Under the pieces are notes generated by a model. It made no database searches. It had not been told where the DNA came from and saw nothing but the letters and a program-made list of their open reading frames with translations. From Flavobacterium aquicola (GTDB lineage: Bacteria; Bacteroidota; Bacteroidia; Flavobacteriales; Flavobacteriaceae): 64,000 bases of DNA. Each line of letters begins with the position of its first letter. Position 1 is the first letter of the stretch. The translations under genes were made by a program, and so were the position numbers. Shown here in pieces: positions 13,701-24,436 of the stretch. The stretch lies in the NCBI RefSeq assembly GCF_003385115.1, contig NZ_QUNI01000016.1:1-64000 (forward strand). Direction: 5' to 3'.

Positions 13701-16700
13701 TTTCAACCATTTTGTATATTCATAAAAACCAACAGCTTGCACTAAATCAAGTTTTTTTCCCTGAAATAACGAATTGTAATTATCTACAACCCCTTGAATA
13801 AATAAAGCACAAGACCATCCATCTGCTATTATATGATGCATCGTCACAATTAAAGTACTCTCTTCTAAAGAAAACTTTATTAACTGTAACCGTACAAAAG
13901 GCCCGTTGGTAAATGAGAATGCCGTACGCATGTTTTCATTAACTAAAGCTTTATAAGCCTCTTCTTGTTGATTTAATCCATCCTTTGAAAGATCTATTTC
14001 TTCTATTGGTAAAGTAATGGATGGATCAAAAATTAAATGCTCTCCATCTACTGATACCCGAGTTCTTAAAATACTGTGATTATCTATTAAATTATGTATT
14101 GCCATTTTCAGCAATGATGCATAAATTTTACCTTTCATCTGTAAGCTGAAAGATTGCGTATATGCTAAGGATCTTTCCGGGTCAATCTGATGAAGAAGAT
14201 TAAACTTCTGTTGTGTTAAAGTCAAATTAACCTTAGAAATATTTGATTCCTGCACATCATAATCAATAACCTCCAGGGACAAACTCTTTTCTTGAGAAAT
14301 ATCAGAAGAAGTATAAACCAGTTTAGCACATTCTGTAATTCCTTTGTATAATTCTTCTATATCTTCATCAGAATGTGCAAATGAAAGAAAAAGATTATTA
14401 GATTCCCATACATATATTCCTCTTTGAACCAAATGGAAAGCTAATAATTCGAAATTCGCTTTGTATCTAAATGAAAATAGAGATCCAAAATATACCATCA
14501 TCATGGGTAGTGATTCCTTTTCGAAATAACTGTTCAATCGGTTCATTAAAGAAGCCGTTCTGTTATTGAGTTCCAGATATGCTTCTTTACCAATTTCATC
14601 AATACGGGTAAGCACCGCTTTTGATGCTGCCATAGTTAATGGATGTCGTGTAAAAGTACCTGCAGTAAATGTTTTGTCTACTTCAGGATAGGATTCATCT
14701 CCAAACTGCCAACGACCACCATCTACAGCATCCAGATATTTTGGTGAACCGGCAACAATTCCAATTGGCATTCCTCCTCCGGCTATTTTACCATAAATTA
14801 CAATGTCGGCTTTCATATCAAAATACTCTTGAGCTCCTCCGGGCATGATTCTAAAACCAGTCACCATTTCATCAAATATGAAAGGAATATCTAATTCTTT
14901 AGTTAATTCGCTAAGCTGATGTAACAATTCTTTTGGCTGAGAATCAGGAAACCTACTTCGTACAGGCTCTACTAATATCCCTGCAAGATCGTCTTTGTGT
15001 GCGCGTATTTGTTCTAGAATATCGTCATCAGAATAATTAAGGATAATTAAATCTTTAACCATATTTGCTGTTATTCCTGCCGATAAAGATTCTACAACAT
15101 TTTCTTGATCACCTTGAACTCCAAGTGTTATTTCTCCATGTCCGTGAAAAGAGGCCGAAAAAACGATGATTTTATTCTTTTTTGTAACAGCTCTAGCTAT
15201 TCTCAAAGCAAAAGAAACAGCTTCTGTACCTGTATTGGTTAGGCAAACTCGCTCAGCACCAGTTAATTTGGACACTAATCTTGCAATATCTCCAGACAAC
15301 TTATTCATAGGGCCAATAATCATACCCTGACTATGCTGTTCAAGAATTGCCTTAGAAATAAATTCTGGTTGATGACCAAAAATACAGGAGCCAAATCCCA
15401 TCACTATATCAATGTATTTATTTCCATCAATATCTGTAAAATGAGAACCAAATGCATGTTCACTCACTATTGGGTAAACCATTTCTTTTGTGGCAATGTT
15501 GAACTTATAAGCAGAGCGATAATCCGCTAAAACAGCTTTGTTTTCAATAGCAAAAGACTTTGATTTCTGGGTTTTAGCGGTATAACTCTCTATTAATTGC
15601 GGTAATTGTTCTTCTTGGTTTTTTGGTAATTTTTGAAAATAAAAGCTTTTACTGCCAAATGATCCTGGCAGGCTAACTTTTTCTTTAGTTGTTATTTTTT
15701 TTTTTACGATATCAAATATGTTCGTACTTTTAGAAACCTCAGCAAATGCTTCTCCCGTTGTATGTTTATCAGTATTTTGTGATGTCCTGGAGGTGTTTAA
15801 AAACTCAGAAATTATCTGATTTTGTTGTGACAGTATACGATTCTGCTCAGCAAATTGTTCTCTTATTATAGTAAATTCTGTAATATCAATTGCGGTATTT
15901 TCAATTACTTCTTTTACCGGTGTTTTAATATAGTCAGCAGTCGATTTATTTATTATTTCTTCTCCATTATTTGAATGTCTTCCTGTACCAATCTCACCAT
16001 TTGAACTTGCCCTAAAACTACAAGAAGTATTCGTGTCAAATGTCTTATTAACCTCTACATGATTATCAGATACGACTTCTGTTTGCCCCGTTTCCTGAAT
16101 AATGTATTTTATAATTGCATCCAAATTCGTTAAATCTTCAAACATCTTTCGGATTGGAAGTTTCACGTTGTATTCTTTACGTATCTTATTTATGATTTCC
16201 ATCAAAGAAAATGAATCTGCACCATAATTCAACAATGGTCTATGCAGCTCTATTTCTTCAATTTTCATCTGTAGCGTAGCTGAAATTGTATTCTTTAAAA
16301 AATTCTCTATATCTTTAAAAATCATGCTTTCTGAAAAATCTTTATTATTAGTACTAGAGATTGTATTTGATTCTTTGGAAATAGTAATTTGTTCTTCTTC
16401 TATCCAAAATCTTTTTCGTTGGAATTTATAAATTGGAGCATTTACTTTTACAACATCTTTATTAGAATAAAATGATTTCCATTGTACATCTCCTCCTTCT
16501 TTATACCATTCATTTAGACTTTCTAATAATTGCAGGTTCTCATTTTTACCTTTTCTAAAAGAAGCTAACCACATTGTTTTATCAGCTCTCTCATCAGATA
16601 TACATTGACTTCCCATATTGATTAAAACAGGATCTGGTCCTATTTCTACATACACATCAACTTCTAAGTTCTCTAATGACTTCATACCCTTTAAAAAATC

Positions 16701-19700
16701 CACCGGAGAAGTAATATGATCTACCCAATACTGTGAGGTACTTATTTCCTTACCTGCTACAGTTCCTGTTAGATTACTAATTACTATACATTTGGGAGAT
16801 TGAAAGTGAATAGTATCCGCGATTGCTTTAAATTCAGAAAGTATAGGCTTCATCATTGGAGAATGAAAAGCATGGGAAACTCTTAATTTTTTCCACTTAA
16901 TACCTTTTAAAGATAATGCACTTTTGATAGACTCTAAGGCTTCTTTTTCTCCTGACAATACTATTTGATTAGGAGTATTAATTGCTGCAATGGTAACTTT
17001 TTCTTTATAATGATTCAATATTTCGGAAATAGCTTCTTCATTAGATCGTACCGTAATCATCTCTCCTTCAAGTGTAATTCCTTGCATAAGACGCCCTCTA
17101 GATGCTACCAATTTAAGACCATCTTCTAAAGAAAACACACCTGCTACACATGCCGCTACGATTTCTCCTATACTATGCCCTATTAGTACAGTAGGTGTAA
17201 TACCCCAATGCTCCCAAAGCTGATATAGTGAATATTCTACGGCAAATAGTGCAGGTTGTGTGTATTGGGTTTGATCTATAAATTTGGCTTTTTCACTTCC
17301 TTCCTCTGCAAATAAAACAGTAATTAAATTTTCATCTAAATGAGCTTTTAATAACTCTGTACATATATCCAAAGCTTTCTTAAAAACTGGTTCAGTATCA
17401 TATAACTCCTGTCCCATTCCTAGATATTGAGAACCTTGCCCCGTAAATAAAAAAGCTGTCTTTAACGATCTTGTTTTCTGAAATGAGCTATTTTCCTGAT
17501 TTAATTTTTGAAGTAATTCTTCTTTATTTTCAGAAATTATTCCTAACCTATTTTCAAAGTGATCTCTGTGTACTGATAAAGTGTAAGATAAATCGCTTAT
17601 TTTTACTTCTGGATTATTCTCAATGTAATCAATTACCGCAACAACTTGGGCTTTTAGTGCTTTTTCTCCTTTTGCAGATATTGTAGTCAGCACTGTATTT
17701 TGAGAAGAAATCGTATCGTTTTGTTTTTTTGCATGATACACGGGAGCTTCTTCAAGAACTATATGTGCGTTTGTTCCTCCAAACCCAAAAGAACTTACTC
17801 CTGCCCTGCGTATGCTATTCTTTTTTTGATTCCATTTTAATAAATCATTAGGAATTAATACATTCAATTTTTCCCAATTGATATATCTATTAGGCTTATT
17901 ATAGTGCAGTTGTTTCGGGATTATAGAATGCTGTAGACACAAAAGTGTCTTAATTAATCCCGCAATTCCCGCAGCTGCTTCTAGGTGACCTATATTACTT
18001 TTTACAGATCCTATTATTAAAGGACTGTCTGCATCTCTTTCTTTATTAAATACTGTATCTAGTGCATTAATTTCTATTAGATCTCCTAGAGATGTTCCTG
18101 TACCGTGTGATTCTATATAATCAACATCTTTTGAGTGTAATCCTGCAGATTTTAATGCAGCTTGTATTACCTCTTCCTGAGCCAATCCATTTGGAGCAGT
18201 TAATCCATTACTTCGGCCGTCTTGATTAACAGCGGATCCTTTAATTACTCCTATGATATTATCTCCATCTTCTATAGCTTTTGATAACGGTTTTAATAAT
18301 ACTAGTCCAGCACCTTCACTTCTTACATATCCATTAGCTGAATCGTCAAAAGTTTTACATCTGCCGTCTGCCGCCATCATACTAGACTGTGATAATGCTA
18401 CTGTAGACTCTGGTGTTAATATAAGATTTACTCCTCCCGCGATAGCCATAGTACATTCTCCACTCCGAATATCCTTTATAGCCAAGTGTATACTTACCAA
18501 AGAAGACGAACAGGCCGTGTCAATAGACATACTAGGTCCTTTTAAATCGTAATAATACGATAGCCGATTGGAAGCTATACTCAATGCCGATCCAGTTCCC
18601 GAATACATATCTTTAGGATAGTTTTTGAGTAAAGATGCATACTCATTTTGAAGAATACCAATATATACTCCAGTCATTGACGCTTTGAGTTCTTTTGCAG
18701 TATATCCTGATCTTTCTAATAATTCATGAGTCAATTCTAATAAAATGCGTTGTTGAGGATCCATAAATTTAGCTTCTCTAGGAGATATCTCAAAAAAAGA
18801 AGCGTCAAATTCATCTATAGCATCAATAAAACCTCCCCAGCGTGTATTCATTTGGTAACCATCAATTTCTTCTTTACTGCTGAAGAAATTATCAATTTCC
18901 CATCGGCTCTTTGGTACTTCTGTAATAGAATCTGTTGCTGATTTTAAATTTTCTAAAAATGTTTCCAGATCTTGCGCGCCTGGAAAACGACAAGACATAC
19001 CAATAACTGCGATTGGTTCTGAGTTCAATATTTTTTCTTCCTCAACATTTGAAGTTGATTCAATATGTTCATTAGATACTAAATATGCCACCAGATCCTT
19101 TATATTTGAATAACTATACACAATTGTTGGTGTTATTTCTATCCCCAAATAGTCAGACAATTTTCCTGTGAGTCTTATACTTTGTATAGAACTCATACCC
19201 AATTCTGAAAATGAAGTATGTGCATTGACATTTAATATGCTTATGTTTAGTTCTGCTGCTACTGCTTCTCGCAAAAACTTTTCTAAATCACTGAGTAATA
19301 TTGGCGCTTTTACTACAATATCTTCCTGTGGGTTTTTAGTAGAATTATTTATACTTTGACCTCTTTCCCATTGATCCATTACACCATCAATAGTATCCGA
19401 CTCATATAAAATTTTAGTAGCTAATCGCTTAATTTTTCCGCTGGAAGTTTTTTCAACTTTTCCTGGTTCTACCAATACAATTGCATATATAGATAATTCA
19501 TGTTGCTCAAATACACTATCAATTATACTTTTTACAATGAAATTAAAATCATATCCCTTCATTGAAGTTCTTTTAATTTCCTGAACAATGACCAATTGTT
19601 CTTTTCCTTTTGCCTCTATACAAAAAGCCACTCCTGCATTGTTTTGTAAATCAATATGCGATTGTTGTACAACACGTTCTATATCTTGCGGAAAATGATT

Positions 19701-21131
19701 TACCCCATTAATGATCATGAGTTCCTTTAAACGACCTGTTATATAAAGTTCTTTATCGTTTAAAAAACCCATATCTCCTGTACGCAAATACTCCTCTTTG
19801 TATTCCTCTAAATTTGCATCCGAATTTTGAATTCGTGCCTGAAAAATATCTTTAGTTAATTCCTCTCTTTGCCAATAACCTTTAGCAACACTGGCTCCAC
19901 TAATCCAAATTTCACCTATTTCATTTTCCTGACATATCATTTTAGTATCAGGATTTACTATTTTAATTTCTAACTCTTCTAAAACTGGTCCATTACCTAT
20001 AAATTCAATAATATTAGATGTTTTATCTTCTTTATCGAAAAGTTTTACTTCTCCTGAATGAAATTTTTCTTTATCTAATAATAAAGATTTGGGTATTGAA
20101 TTAAAATTAGAACAGCTAACTATTAGGGTAGTTTCCGCCATCCCATAACATGGAATTAAATACGTTTCATCAAATCCAATAGAACTGAAACTAGTACTAA
20201 AATTATTTATGGTTTCTGGTCTAATTGGTTCTGATCCATTGTAGGCTACTTGCCAACTGCTTAAATCCAGCCCTTTTAAATCCTCTTCTTTAATTTGATT
20301 AGCACATAAATCATATGAAAAATTTGGCCCCCCACTAAAAGTCCCTCTATAATCTGAAATAACTTTTAACCATCGAATAGGTTTTTGTATAAAAGCGGTT
20401 GGTGGCATAACAATCATTTCAAACCCTACATATAAAGCTTGAAGAATATTTCCTATTAGTCCCATATCGTGGTAAATAGGTAACCAACTAACCCCTATGC
20501 TTTCAGAATTTTGATGAAAACAGTTTTTCATCAATTTATTATTATGCACAATATTAGAATGTGTAACCATAACACCTTTTGGATCACCTGTTGACCCAGA
20601 AGTGTACTGAAGAAACGCAGTATCTGTTGGTAATACAATAGGAAAATCTTTATCCAATAAATCAACTAACACATTGGTTTGCAACCATTTTATATTTGCA
20701 AAAATTTCAGTATCAAACCAACCACTACTCTTAGTATATACACTCTCTATAGTCAGAATAAGAGTAGCTTTACAATCAGCTACAATATTTTCTAATCTGC
20801 CTATTCTTCGTTTTCCTTGTGGTGGAAAAGCTGGAACCGCAATTACACCTGCCAGGAAACAGCCTAAAAAAGCGTCAATAAAATCTAATCCTGATGGATA
20901 TAAAAGTAAAACACGATCTCCAGGTTTTGCATGTTCCAATATATGAGATGCAATACGTTTTGCGTTATCATATAAATCCTGAAAGGTCCTGTAATCACTT
21001 TCTTCTTCTCCATTTTCTAAAAATCTATAAATAACCTTATTTGGAGTTTGGCTAATATGATTACTTAAAACTTTAACTAAGGTTTCTTTCGAAGTTATAT
21101 CTTCTGGAATAGTAGATTTTATTAGCGACAT
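1512..21131 (-). CDS. Hybrid PKS-NRPS synthetase for a beta-amino fatty acyl lipopeptide (6539 aa)
   Basis: This giant multidomain assembly-line enzyme has these domains (approximate residues): fatty acyl-AMP ligase 1-600; ACP1 (pantetheine Ser ~648); KS 705-1131 (Cys874 in DTACSSS, plus HGTGT and NIGH); AT 1224-1580 (Ser1320 in GHSIGE, HAFHS typical of malonyl-CoA); ACP2 (Ser1640); a low-complexity linker with a Gln-rich coiled coil; class III aminotransferase 1850-2275 (PLP Lys2115); then C-A-PCP, C-A-PCP, dual E/C-A-PCP and C-A-PCP (PCP serines 3305, 4352, 5439, 6483). Every carrier and catalytic motif checked is intact. The order FAAL-ACP-KS-ACP-aminotransferase-C is that of the iturin/mycosubtilin starter proteins, which load a fatty acid, extend it by malonate and transaminate the beta-ketone. 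Here the AT is in cis. It is the sixth gene of a co-directional cluster, and 2 nt separate it from the aminotransferase gene upstream. Confidence 0.96.
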   Translation of the reverse strand: MSLIKSTIPEDITSKETLVKVLSNHISQTPNKVIYRFLENGEEESDYRTFQDLYDNAKRIASHILEHAKPGDRVLLLYPSGLDFIDAFLGCFLAGVIAVPAFPPQGKRRIGRLENIVADCKATLILTIESVYTKSSGWFDTEIFANIKWLQTNVLVDLLDKDFPIVLPTDTAFLQYTSGSTGDPKGVMVTHSNIVHNNKLMKNCFHQNSESIGVSWLPIYHDMGLIGNILQALYVGFEMIVMPPTAFIQKPIRWLKVISDYRGTFSGGPNFSYDLCANQIKEEDLKGLDLSSWQVAYNGSEPIRPETINNFSTSFSSIGFDETYLIPCYGMAETTLIVSCSNFNSIPKSLLLDKEKFHSGEVKLFDKEDKTSNIIEFIGNGPVLEELEIKIVNPDTKMICQENEIGEIWISGASVAKGYWQREELTKDIFQARIQNSDANLEEYKEEYLRTGDMGFLNDKELYITGRLKELMIINGVNHFPQDIERVVQQSHIDLQNNAGVAFCIEAKGKEQLVIVQEIKRTSMKGYDFNFIVKSIIDSVFEQHELSIYAIVLVEPGKVEKTSSGKIKRLATKILYESDTIDGVMDQWERGQSINNSTKNPQEDIVVKAPILLSDLEKFLREAVAAELNISILNVNAHTSFSELGMSSIQSIRLTGKLSDYLGIEITPTIVYSYSNIKDLVAYLVSNEHIESTSNVEEEKILNSEPIAVIGMSCRFPGAQDLETFLENLKSATDSITEVPKSRWEIDNFFSSKEEIDGYQMNTRWGGFIDAIDEFDASFFEISPREAKFMDPQQRILLELTHELLERSGYTAKELKASMTGVYIGILQNEYASLLKNYPKDMYSGTGSALSIASNRLSYYYDLKGPSMSIDTACSSSLVSIHLAIKDIRSGECTMAIAGGVNLILTPESTVALSQSSMMAADGRCKTFDDSANGYVRSEGAGLVLLKPLSKAIEDGDNIIGVIKGSAVNQDGRSNGLTAPNGLAQEEVIQAALKSAGLHSKDVDYIESHGTGTSLGDLIEINALDTVFNKERDADSPLIIGSVKSNIGHLEAAAGIAGLIKTLLCLQHSIIPKQLHYNKPNRYINWEKLNVLIPNDLLKWNQKKNSIRRAGVSSFGFGGTNAHIVLEEAPVYHAKKQNDTISSQNTVLTTISAKGEKALKAQVVAVIDYIENNPEVKISDLSYTLSVHRDHFENRLGIISENKEELLQKLNQENSSFQKTRSLKTAFLFTGQGSQYLGMGQELYDTEPVFKKALDICTELLKAHLDENLITVLFAEEGSEKAKFIDQTQYTQPALFAVEYSLYQLWEHWGITPTVLIGHSIGEIVAACVAGVFSLEDGLKLVASRGRLMQGITLEGEMITVRSNEEAISEILNHYKEKVTIAAINTPNQIVLSGEKEALESIKSALSLKGIKWKKLRVSHAFHSPMMKPILSEFKAIADTIHFQSPKCIVISNLTGTVAGKEISTSQYWVDHITSPVDFLKGMKSLENLEVDVYVEIGPDPVLINMGSQCISDERADKTMWLASFRKGKNENLQLLESLNEWYKEGGDVQWKSFYSNKDVVKVNAPIYKFQRKRFWIEEEQITISKESNTISSTNNKDFSESMIFKDIENFLKNTISATLQMKIEEIELHRPLLNYGADSFSLMEIINKIRKEYNVKLPIRKMFEDLTNLDAIIKYIIQETGQTEVVSDNHVEVNKTFDTNTSCSFRASSNGEIGTGRHSNNGEEIINKSTADYIKTPVKEVIENTAIDITEFTIIREQFAEQNRILSQQNQIISEFLNTSRTSQNTDKHTTGEAFAEVSKSTNIFDIVKKKITTKEKVSLPGSFGSKSFYFQKLPKNQEEQLPQLIESYTAKTQKSKSFAIENKAVLADYRSAYKFNIATKEMVYPIVSEHAFGSHFTDIDGNKYIDIVMGFGSCIFGHQPEFISKAILEQHSQGMIIGPMNKLSGDIARLVSKLTGAERVCLTNTGTEAVSFALRIARAVTKKNKIIVFSASFHGHGEITLGVQGDQENVVESLSAGITANMVKDLIILNYSDDDILEQIRAHKDDLAGILVEPVRSRFPDSQPKELLHQLSELTKELDIPFIFDEMVTGFRIMPGGAQEYFDMKADIVIYGKIAGGGMPIGIVAGSPKYLDAVDGGRWQFGDESYPEVDKTFTAGTFTRHPLTMAASKAVLTRIDEIGKEAYLELNNRTASLMNRLNSYFEKESLPMMMVYFGSLFSFRYKANFELLAFHLVQRGIYVWESNNLFLSFAHSDEDIEELYKGITECAKLVYTSSDISQEKSLSLEVIDYDVQESNISKVNLTLTQQKFNLLHQIDPERSLAYTQSFSLQMKGKIYASLLKMAIHNLIDNHSILRTRVSVDGEHLIFDPSITLPIEEIDLSKDGLNQQEEAYKALVNENMRTAFSFTNGPFVRLQLIKFSLEESTLIVTMHHIIADGWSCALFIQGVVDNYNSLFQGKKLDLVQAVGFYEYTKWLKNNLNNDDWKVHEDYFINKFSKKSFYITLPFDNSLSKYGNASNSVSLRIPKENILRYRKWSSQQNLTLFMTFLSAFELLVCKICEKDEVIIGIPAGGRTMPDIEEAIGDFSHFMPFLISHNSKDSLIEYVKDLKNRIYEAYEHQEYPYANFMELLQKETDIKYDNWVNVIFNFDVSASNTDMESVDLHIVHNKPVYSDFDLMFNAIEESGDLVLSLDYRESFLSNELAEDILDCYQFILNQIIESDGDGGSIEDIQLLSKDKKEQQLQYFNDKEVSYPKDKTIVDLFEEQVLQMPNSIAVVFGNEELTYKELDEKSNQVAHYLIHKGLKSEDLVGICVDRSFDMIIAVFGVLKAGGTYVPIDTEYPEDRIHYIIEDSNAVFFITDQAHEFLVAKNKKIQIITIDDNWKSIGEQPLSKVDSIVKADQSVYVIYTSGSTGRPKGVIINHTSLLNIALCWESSYSLDSDTCLLQMASFSFDVFSGDLCRSLLFGGRMILCPSDFRLDPARLYDLILEKGVTILEGTPGLVIPLMDYIYEQKLDYAWMKLLILGSDVCSINDFKTVYTRFGHAMRIINSYGTTETTIDSSYFETDNVESLDGLINVPIGKPLWNNSFYILNTFESLVPIGVIGELCIGGAGVARGYLNKEELTSEKFVANPFKEGEQMYKTGDLARWLPDGNLEFIGRKDDQVKIRGYRIELGEIENALSELPGITQCSVLAREDINGTKRLVGYVVLEGELDKERLQNQLKLSLPEYMIPTIWIALDVMPLNSNGKLDKKGLPDPDSSELSSEEYVGPTTDLELQLVNIWQELLGVEKVGIHDDFFELGGHSLLATRLVSMIRKELMIEVSIREVFIHTTVSKLGTYVSAQSEGILLPTIVVQDRPTRIPLSFSQERLWFLDKLQGSTDYHIPVVLRLEGSLDVSILEQTLQQIISRHEVLRTVLLSEDGIGYQEIVSAEEWSLDKEVVSDELLLESNIAGYLKKPFDLSKDYKLRSCLYDLGNGKYVLASVFHHIASDGWSGGVLVNEFMKLYNTLELDRTATLPKLSLQYADYAIWQRKYIIDTVLEEQLLYWEEKLQDVSTLSLPTDYVRPSVHSTNGACISFVLDKTLTASLDSLCRSEGVTLFMFLLSAFKVLLSRYSGQSDICVGTPIANRTQLELEDMIGFFVNTIALRSDLSGNPSFSDLLAMVKQTTLEGYDHQLAPFEKIVDRVVTTRDMAMSPLFQVLFVLQNTPDASRELNLEDITISNYNFENITSQFDLMLNVFEDNNAISLEMSYCTTLFDKATIDRMLLHYQELLVSIVSNITQPIGSLSMISTQEEYKLLNTFNDTILAYPKDKTIIDLFKEQVAKAPEAVAIVYQGEEVSYKDLDERSNQLVHYLKSTGVVKDSRIGILFNRGFDMIISILGILKSECTYVPLDPLLPSNRLSYILEDSSVNYLLYSEESLLSGLAVSEYTLLNIAQSYHYEISASLYKRELDSVAYVMYTSGTSGVPKGILISEENIITLINDPSDKISIKASDRVLQWSNYAFDGSTYEIFGSLLNGASLYLIDNLTASDAGALSQVINKHELSIVFITTALFNSLAEYDLSLLSSLRLLLFGGEKVSVPPVRKMLAALGHNKILHVYGPTETTVYATCYVVSDIADNADTLPIGKPLTNTSLYVLNSNKELVPIGVIGELGIGGTGVAKGYLNQLELTNEKFITNPFIKGGVIYRTGDLARWLPDGNIEFVGRGDDQVKIRGYRIELSEIENVLLSLDVVIQCRVLVKEDVSGNKRLVGYVVLEGVLDKEKIEEQLKSILPEYMVPQLWVELDTIPLTSNGKLDKKALPEFDGSQLSTQEYVAPRNETEIQIVAIWESLLGVAKIGIHDNFFELGGHSLLVVQLISRLQALDFYILVKDIFASPTIASISNKLSSTSFVYTVPANGILATSDHITPSMVPLLDFEQSDLDKIVAMVAGGVSNIEDIYPLSPLQEGIYFHHLMSDTAQGDPYVLSSLLSFSDSNKRAAFIEALQFVVNRHDILRTSFLSTGLPNAVQVVLREAVLSIELVDSSSLDNSKAILPQLELLVASGTHWMDTSKAPLMELKLADDPENESYYLVVYDHHLVMDHVGLEKIIEEVTLYLAGEAENLPIPFLYRDFIGHTLHTQSVNDGESYFRSLLGVINEPTYPFNLSNILGNGTKIEESTVILSRDLSTLLRTVCVNLSMSPAVLFHAAFGLVVARCSNKEHAVFGSLFSGRLQGSLGAADSLGLFINTLPVALELKGSVREYLEEVKLRLGELLSYEQTPLSHIHDWCGISNQMTFFSALLNYRHSSSSLLEENNIKDLGITLIGDYERTNYPFNFIVDDFGVDFGVTVLVDASIGADRIFEFMEQSLIQLIDGLTIEKEVNINTLSILSNKEKHQLLDIFNDTDVAYPKDKTIVNLFEEQVKRTPNTIAVVCEGKEISYKELDQRSNQLGHYLREKGVEPDDLVGICLERSLEMLIGILGILKSGGAYVPIDPDFPKDRIDYMLMDASIDLVLSSELSCKIIDKREGLSVLSLDSDWDVISGYSKRKLSPILSPSNLAYVIYTSGSTGAPKGVLIEHSNVVRLFRHESCLYDFGSDDVWTLFHSFCFDFSVWEIYGALLHGGRLVIVSKDITKDAISFKKLLISEGVTVLNQTPSSFYVLQEEFLSGNLKHSVRYVIFGGEALNPFYLRNWKRTYPDCKLINMYGITETTVHVTYKEIREADTECQISNIGSAIPTLECYIVDSYLNLLPIGVEGELCIGGAGVARGYLNQPVLTSEKFISNPFSKNSDSILYKSGDLARWLPDGNIEYIGRKDDQVKIRGYRIELGEIEGVLSSLSGILQCCVLAKEDTSGTKRLVGYVVMEGSLDKEELQEQLKLSLPEYMVPMIWVSLEVMPLTSNGKLDKKALPDPGGSKLSSKEYVAARNEKETRLVKIWKELLRVDKVGIYDNFFELGGHSLLATRLVSVIRTELSIEISIRDVFEYTTISALGAQISDQCENVLLPSIVVADRSDRVPLSFSQERLWFLDQLHGSTEYHIPIVLRLDGLLDAFLLERTLLEIVFRHEVLRTNLLFEEGIVYQEVIGSENWSMSQLEIEDTSILESSLQDYLMHPFDLSKDYKLRSCLYCLGNNQYVLAIVFHHIASDGWSGGILVNEFMELYSSFQSGRPTVLPELSLQYSDYAIWQRKYLEDNILENQLSYWEKKLEGVGTLSLPTDRMRPSVQSSVGASVSFRLDKGLSSSLESLCREEGVTLFMLFLSIFKVLLFRYSGQQDICVGTPIANRTQSELEGMIGFFVNTLALRSDLSGDLSFRDLLKMVKQTTLEGYDHQLVPFEKVVDRVVTSRDMSMTPLFQVMFILQNATVTNKKIELENIMISDYEFDMVTTQFDLTLSVSQVDEEISLYINYSTALFEKATIDRMLLHYQELLKNVVVDISQSLGSLSMLTEEEEHQLLNVFNNTDIAYPKDKTVVDLFTEQVKRTPDAIAVVYEGKELSYKELDQRSNQLGRYLREQGVEPDDLVGICLERSLEMLIGILGILKSGGAYVPIDPEYPRDRINYMLKDASIHLVLSSELSRKIIDKREGLSILSLGSDWDVISDCSKRKLIPVLSSSNLAYVIYTSGSTGVPKGVPVVHTSLVNFLLGMINRLGMSGLKKFISVTTYTFDIFYLEFFTPLLLGAKVIVLDSISIRDADKLQSFIADYRPDFMQATPSTWQMLIDNDWDNKEGVTILTGGEAIKESLKDSLTSISKFVWNLYGPTEATIWVTAQRLNRFQKVNIGRMTDNVKIYILDNYDKIVPIGVIGELCIGGVQVARGYLNREELTNEKFIENPFKEGERVYKTGDLARWLPDGNIECIGRKDDQVKIRGYRIELGEIENVLSSLPGVTQCCVLAKEDTVGNKRLVGYVVLEGNFDKEVLQNQLKINLPEYMIPQLWVTLDAMPLTTNGKLNKKALPDPDSSDLSSKEYVAPRNETEAQLAEIWQELLGIDKIGIYDNFFELGGHSLLATRLVSMIRKELSIEVSIRNIFRFNTVEELASYIIYKVINSTDTKKGYSINIEL
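4707..7931 (-). other. NRPS module 3 (dual E/C-A-PCP), predicted threonine
   Basis: These are residues ~4401-5475. The condensation domain starts [17 protein letters not shown] and carries an N-terminal HH...GD motif ([11 protein letters not shown]), the hallmark of dual epimerisation/condensation domains, plus the regular HHLVMDH active site near residue 4575. It should epimerise the aminoacyl group on PCP2 and then condense it. The A3 pocket reads D F W N I G M V H K, identical to the threonine code I remember. PCP serine is residue 5439. Confidence 0.8.
7932..11096 (-). other. NRPS module 2 (LCL C-A-PCP), predicted isoleucine
   Basis: These are residues ~3346-4400. The C domain carries [13 protein letters not shown] and HHIASDGWS of the LCL class. 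The A2 pocket reads D G Y F L G V V Y K, nine of ten matches to the isoleucine code known from bacitracin synthetase. The nucleotide-binding motif is the variant [14 protein letters not shown] serine is residue 4352. The following module begins with a dual E/C domain, so this residue is expected to be epimerised. Confidence 0.75.
11097..14249 (-). other. NRPS module 1 (C-A-PCP), predicted ornithine or diaminobutyrate
   Basis: These are residues ~2295-3345. The condensation domain has HHIIADGWS near residue 2432 and is the most divergent C domain of the protein, as expected for one that takes a beta-amino acyl donor. The pocket residues of A1, read by alignment to GrsA positions, are D V G E I G S I D K. 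That matches the ornithine code I remember and is one residue away from polymyxin-type diaminobutyrate codes. The neighbouring diaminobutyrate-type aminotransferase makes Dab a real alternative. PCP serine is residue 3305. Confidence 0.75.
14292..15674 (-). other. Domain: class III PLP aminotransferase embedded in the assembly line
   Basis: These are residues ~1820-2280. The domain resembles glutamate-1-semialdehyde aminotransferase: [15 protein letters not shown] for cofactor phosphate binding, FDEMVTGFR with the PLP-contacting Asp, and [10 protein letters not shown] with the Schiff-base Lys2115. In mycosubtilin and iturin synthetases the equivalent domain converts the ACP-bound beta-ketoacyl chain to a beta-aminoacyl chain, whose nitrogen is then acylated or cyclised. 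The same reaction is inferred here from domain order. Confidence 0.87.
16062..19034 (-). other. Domain block: ketosynthase, malonyl-type acyltransferase, ACP2
   Basis: These are residues ~700-1690. KS catalytic residues are present (Cys874, the His of HGTGT, the His of NIGH). The AT has GHSIGE and the HAFHS signature that usually means malonyl-CoA rather than methylmalonyl-CoA. ACP2 carries GADSF with Ser1640. No KR, DH or ER domain lies between AT and ACP2, so the beta-ketone should survive until the following aminotransferase acts on it. The cis AT is a difference from iturin-type starter proteins, which use a separate acyltransferase. Confidence 0.88.
19047..21131 (-). other. Domain block: fatty acyl-AMP ligase and ACP1 (loading module)
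   Basis: These are residues ~1-695 of the synthetase. The adenylate-forming domain has [12 protein letters not shown] near residue 175 and the YGMAETT and RTGDMG motifs. Its overall form is that of FAAL enzymes, which make acyl-adenylates and pass the acyl group straight to an ACP without CoA. The ACP has GMSS in place of the usual GxDS around the pantetheine serine. The block should activate a free fatty acid as the starter; chain length cannot be read from the sequence. Confidence 0.88.
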
Positions 21132-21133
21132 TA

Positions 21134-22546
21134 TTATATGATTTTATTTTTTTCTAGAGCTGGTTCCAAATATTCTTCCATACAAACTATTATGGATTCT
21201 TTGATAATTTCAATTGCTGATTCAACAATATTCTGAGTTGTGATTAAAGGAGGAATCAATCTCATTACATTTTTATAATGACCACCTACTTCAAATAATA
21301 GTCCTCGCTGAAAGCATTCTTGTCTAAGCTTTTTAAGATATTCCGGAAAAGGTTCCTTCGTAGTTTTATCCTTAACAAATTCGATTCCTATCATCATTCC
21401 CTTTCCTCTTACATCACCTATGAACGGATTGTCGGTTTCTAATGTCCTCAATTTTTCTATCAAATAATCCCCTATAGACTGAGCATATTTTTCTATATCA
21501 TATTCTTCAATAAAATCAAAAGCTCCTCTTGCTGCAGCAATACTCACCTGGTTACATCTAAAAGTACCTATATGATCCGCCGACTTCCAGGCTTCTATAT
21601 TTTTTTTATATATTAATCCTGAAATTGGAAAACCTATACCTCCAAAACCCTTAGAAAATGTAATAATATCAGGTACAGCATTTGTATTCATAAATTCTAA
21701 GAATCTTCCTGTTCTGAAAAAACCACTTTGGACTTCATCAAAAATCACAATAACACCATGTTTATGAGCTACTTCTACGATACGTTCTAAGTATCCATCT
21801 TTAGGTACAATATTACCTCCTTCTCCTTGTAGTGGTTCTAATATGATAGCCGCCGGAGCTACAATTCCAGAATGTGCTGTATCTAATATCCATTCGAAAT
21901 GACTTACACATTCAAAATCGCAGCTATTAGAATTTTTATTAAAAGGGCAGCGATAGCAATAACTGTAGGGTACAAAACTTATATTTGGAATAAGAGATGT
22001 AAATTTATTGCGAAAAAAAGTATCAGAAGTTACTGCTAAAGCTCCAGAAGTCATACCATGATAACCTCCTGTAAAAGCTATAATGCCATCACGTCCTGTC
22101 TTAATTTTTGCAAGTTTTATTGCAGCTTCTATGGCATCTGAACCTGTAGGGCCTCCAAAACTAACCTTGTATTCGTCCTGAATTTCTGCTGGTAATTTTT
22201 TTAAAATTAGCTGAATTAAAATAAGCTTATTTTCTGTTGGAAAATCTAGTGCATGAATCAATTCTACTTGTTGCTCCTTAACATAATCTAATACATACTC
22301 ATTGCCATGACCCACATTCAAAACTCCGCATCCTCCAAAAAAATCAATAAAATGGTTACCATCTACATCTTCTATTATACTTCCTTTTGCTCTTTTTATT
22401 GCAATTGGCATATTTTTAGGATATGAAACAACACTTCCTTCTATTTCACTTTGCAATTTCAACAATACTTTCGACTTTTCACCTGGTAATGAAGATGAAA
22501 CAATTTTTGCACATTCAGATAAATGATACTTTTTAAGTAACTCCAT
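21134..22546 (-). CDS. Class III aminotransferase, 2,4-diaminobutyrate:2-oxoglutarate type
   Basis: This 470-residue PLP enzyme has [18 protein letters not shown] (phosphate-binding loop), [13 protein letters not shown] (PLP Asp) and [10 protein letters not shown] with the Schiff-base Lys. The SYCYRCPF segment and overall length fit diaminobutyrate aminotransferases, which make L-2,4-diaminobutyrate from aspartate semialdehyde and glutamate. No ectoine genes (ectA, ectC) or Dab decarboxylase lie nearby. The gene sits between the exporter and the synthetase and ends 2 nt before the synthetase start, so it most likely supplies a diamino acid building block. An ornithine-type activity cannot be excluded from sequence alone. 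Confidence 0.85.
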   Translation of the reverse strand: MELLKKYHLSECAKIVSSSLPGEKSKVLLKLQSEIEGSVVSYPKNMPIAIKRAKGSIIEDVDGNHFIDFFGGCGVLNVGHGNEYVLDYVKEQQVELIHALDFPTENKLILIQLILKKLPAEIQDEYKVSFGGPTGSDAIEAAIKLAKIKTGRDGIIAFTGGYHGMTSGALAVTSDTFFRNKFTSLIPNISFVPYSYCYRCPFNKNSNSCDFECVSHFEWILDTAHSGIVAPAAIILEPLQGEGGNIVPKDGYLERIVEVAHKHGVIVIFDEVQSGFFRTGRFLEFMNTNAVPDIITFSKGFGGIGFPISGLIYKKNIEAWKSADHIGTFRCNQVSIAAARGAFDFIEEYDIEKYAQSIGDYLIEKLRTLETDNPFIGDVRGKGMMIGIEFVKDKTTKEPFPEYLKKLRQECFQRGLLFEVGGHYKNVMRLIPPLITTQNIVESAIEIIKESIIVCMEEYLEPALEKNKII

Positions 22547-22635
22547 AGTAAATTATTCTTGCTTATTTTATTAAAATAGATCTTGGAAAATAAAATTCTT
22601 AAATTAAACAGTGTTTATAAATGATCAGTAAACTC

Positions 22636-24351
22636 TTAGACCAATTGGTCTTGCACTTCTCCATAATTAAATTTCATTAATCGATCACAGTATTGATAAT
22701 ATGCATCATCGTGGGTGATTGCAATTACAGTTTTTCCTTTACTTTTTAAGTCAGGAATTATATTTTCATAAAAATATTTTCGAAATTCCGGATCTTGCTC
22801 TGCAGCCCACTCATCAAAAATAAAAATATCTTTATCTTCTAATACTGAATATATCAATGCAAGTCGCTTTTGTTGACCACTGGATAAATTTTGGAATATT
22901 CTATTGTTTTCTTCATCTTGTCGAATAACTTTGTCCAGTTTCATTTTTTTCAAAAGCTCTACTAAGTGTTTATTAGACGGAAGGAGATTGAAATTATCAT
23001 AATTCTCTGTAAAGAGATAATTATCAGAAAAAATACATGATATCATATCTCTATATTGAGATCTATTATCATCTGTAATTATTAAATCATTAATGACAAT
23101 TTTACCGGATTTAGGAATATATAGTCCTGATAATAAATTGATAAAAGTGCTCTTTCCACTACCATTACTTCCAGAAATGAAAATAATTTCTCCTTTATTT
23201 ATTTTGAGATTAATTGGCTTAAGTTCAAACGTAACATCTCCGTTTTCATCAACGTGCTGGTAGGTTATCTTATTAATAGAAAGGGTTTCAAAAACTAGTA
23301 ACTCCTTTTTTGAAGTTGATAATGGAAATGCATCTGAATCGTTCAAATTATCTGTGAGAGTGTCATTGAATTCATTAATTCTTGCAAAGGCAATTTTATA
23401 ACCTATAACACTTTTCATAAGGTTTATTAAAATAGCGATTGGCCCCATTAAAAATAATAACGTAATCATAAAACCAGAAATAACCGTTTTGTCAATGCTA
23501 AAAACAAGAGGTAAAACAAAAAGCACTGTACCAATCAAAAAATAAAAAAAATAATCTCCTAATAGTTCATTACCAAAAGCCGATAATCCTGCTTTGATAT
23601 TGAGATTTATGGCTTTAACACGATTCTCAGTAATGTGCTCTAAAAACATAGAATCACTTCTCTTAGTACTCATTTTAACCTTATTGAAACCATGTAAAAA
23701 GTCGTTATAAAACCTCATAAATGTATCATCAAGATCTCTCTTGGCATCCATATCCATTTCAATAATTCCATTTCGATAGTTATAAATAAATGCCAATATA
23801 ATAATAAGAACGACTATCGTTAAGGCTCCTTTTGGATAAAGCCAAAACATGTAGCCCAAGCCGGCAACTATCATTATAAGTGAGTTAAAAAAAGTTATAA
23901 AAACTGCAGGAAGTGATTCTAAAGTACGTACATCTTCTAATGCAGTTCTTACTCTTGCCTCACCCATTTGCAAATAAGATTCATAATTCGATAGCCGAAG
24001 TTTATCTATGATTTGCAGGGTCATTTCTTTACCAAAGATTAACGTAGCTTTTATCATGTAACCATTAAAAAAGTACGTCAACAAAAAAGAAACCAAAACA
24101 AAAATTAAGTAAATCAACCAGTCGTATTCATTAAAAAAAGGTAAAGGAGTACCCGCTATTTTATGACTAACCAGCATTAACAAACTACCACTCCATAAAC
24201 CATTAATTACAGCTAAAAAACCAAGTAGTGGCAATGCTATTTTTAGTTTTAATCTTAATAAATTAAGCAATGTTGCTTTTCCCAATTTTCTAGTTAGTTT
24301 AATTGTTATTGTAGCTTTTATTTCATGAAAATAATTTGAAATACATCCCAA
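22636..24351 (-). CDS. Cyclic peptide/siderophore ABC exporter, fused membrane and ATPase domains (PvdE/SyrD type)
   Basis: This 571-residue half-transporter has an N-terminal membrane domain of about six segments (residues ~35-320) and a C-terminal ATPase. The ATPase shows GSNGSGKST (Walker A), LSSGQQKR (signature) and IFIFDEWAAEQDPEFR (Walker B region). The FDEWAAxQDPxFR block is characteristic of the PvdE/SyrD peptide-exporter family. It lies in the inner membrane and most likely exports the lipopeptide to the periplasm. It is separated by 89 bp from the aminotransferase gene and by 85 bp from the hydroxylase gene, consistent with one operon. The first Met is assigned as start; internal Mets further in would trim the N-terminal tail. 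Confidence 0.88.
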   Translation of the reverse strand: MGCISNYFHEIKATITIKLTRKLGKATLLNLLRLKLKIALPLLGFLAVINGLWSGSLLMLVSHKIAGTPLPFFNEYDWLIYLIFVLVSFLLTYFFNGYMIKATLIFGKEMTLQIIDKLRLSNYESYLQMGEARVRTALEDVRTLESLPAVFITFFNSLIMIVAGLGYMFWLYPKGALTIVVLIIILAFIYNYRNGIIEMDMDAKRDLDDTFMRFYNDFLHGFNKVKMSTKRSDSMFLEHITENRVKAINLNIKAGLSAFGNELLGDYFFYFLIGTVLFVLPLVFSIDKTVISGFMITLLFLMGPIAILINLMKSVIGYKIAFARINEFNDTLTDNLNDSDAFPLSTSKKELLVFETLSINKITYQHVDENGDVTFELKPINLKINKGEIIFISGSNGSGKSTFINLLSGLYIPKSGKIVINDLIITDDNRSQYRDMISCIFSDNYLFTENYDNFNLLPSNKHLVELLKKMKLDKVIRQDEENNRIFQNLSSGQQKRLALIYSVLEDKDIFIFDEWAAEQDPEFRKYFYENIIPDLKSKGKTVIAITHDDAYYQYCDRLMKFNYGEVQDQLV

Positions 24352-24436
24352 AAATATTTCACGAACATTAACGTTTATCGATATTTTATATGCCTTTTGA
24401 CGTATTCTTAATTATCAAAAGGAATAAGAATTCGAC

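Noticed and set aside
1673-20946. Many plus-strand frames of 60-120 codons inside the synthetase gene
   Set aside because: They lie opposite conserved, continuous synthetase domains and have no recognisable protein features, so they are shadows of the real frame.
21134-22546. Ectoine biosynthesis (EctB)
   Set aside because: No ectA or ectC is present; the gene lies 2 nt from the synthetase, which points to supply of a diamino acid for the peptide.
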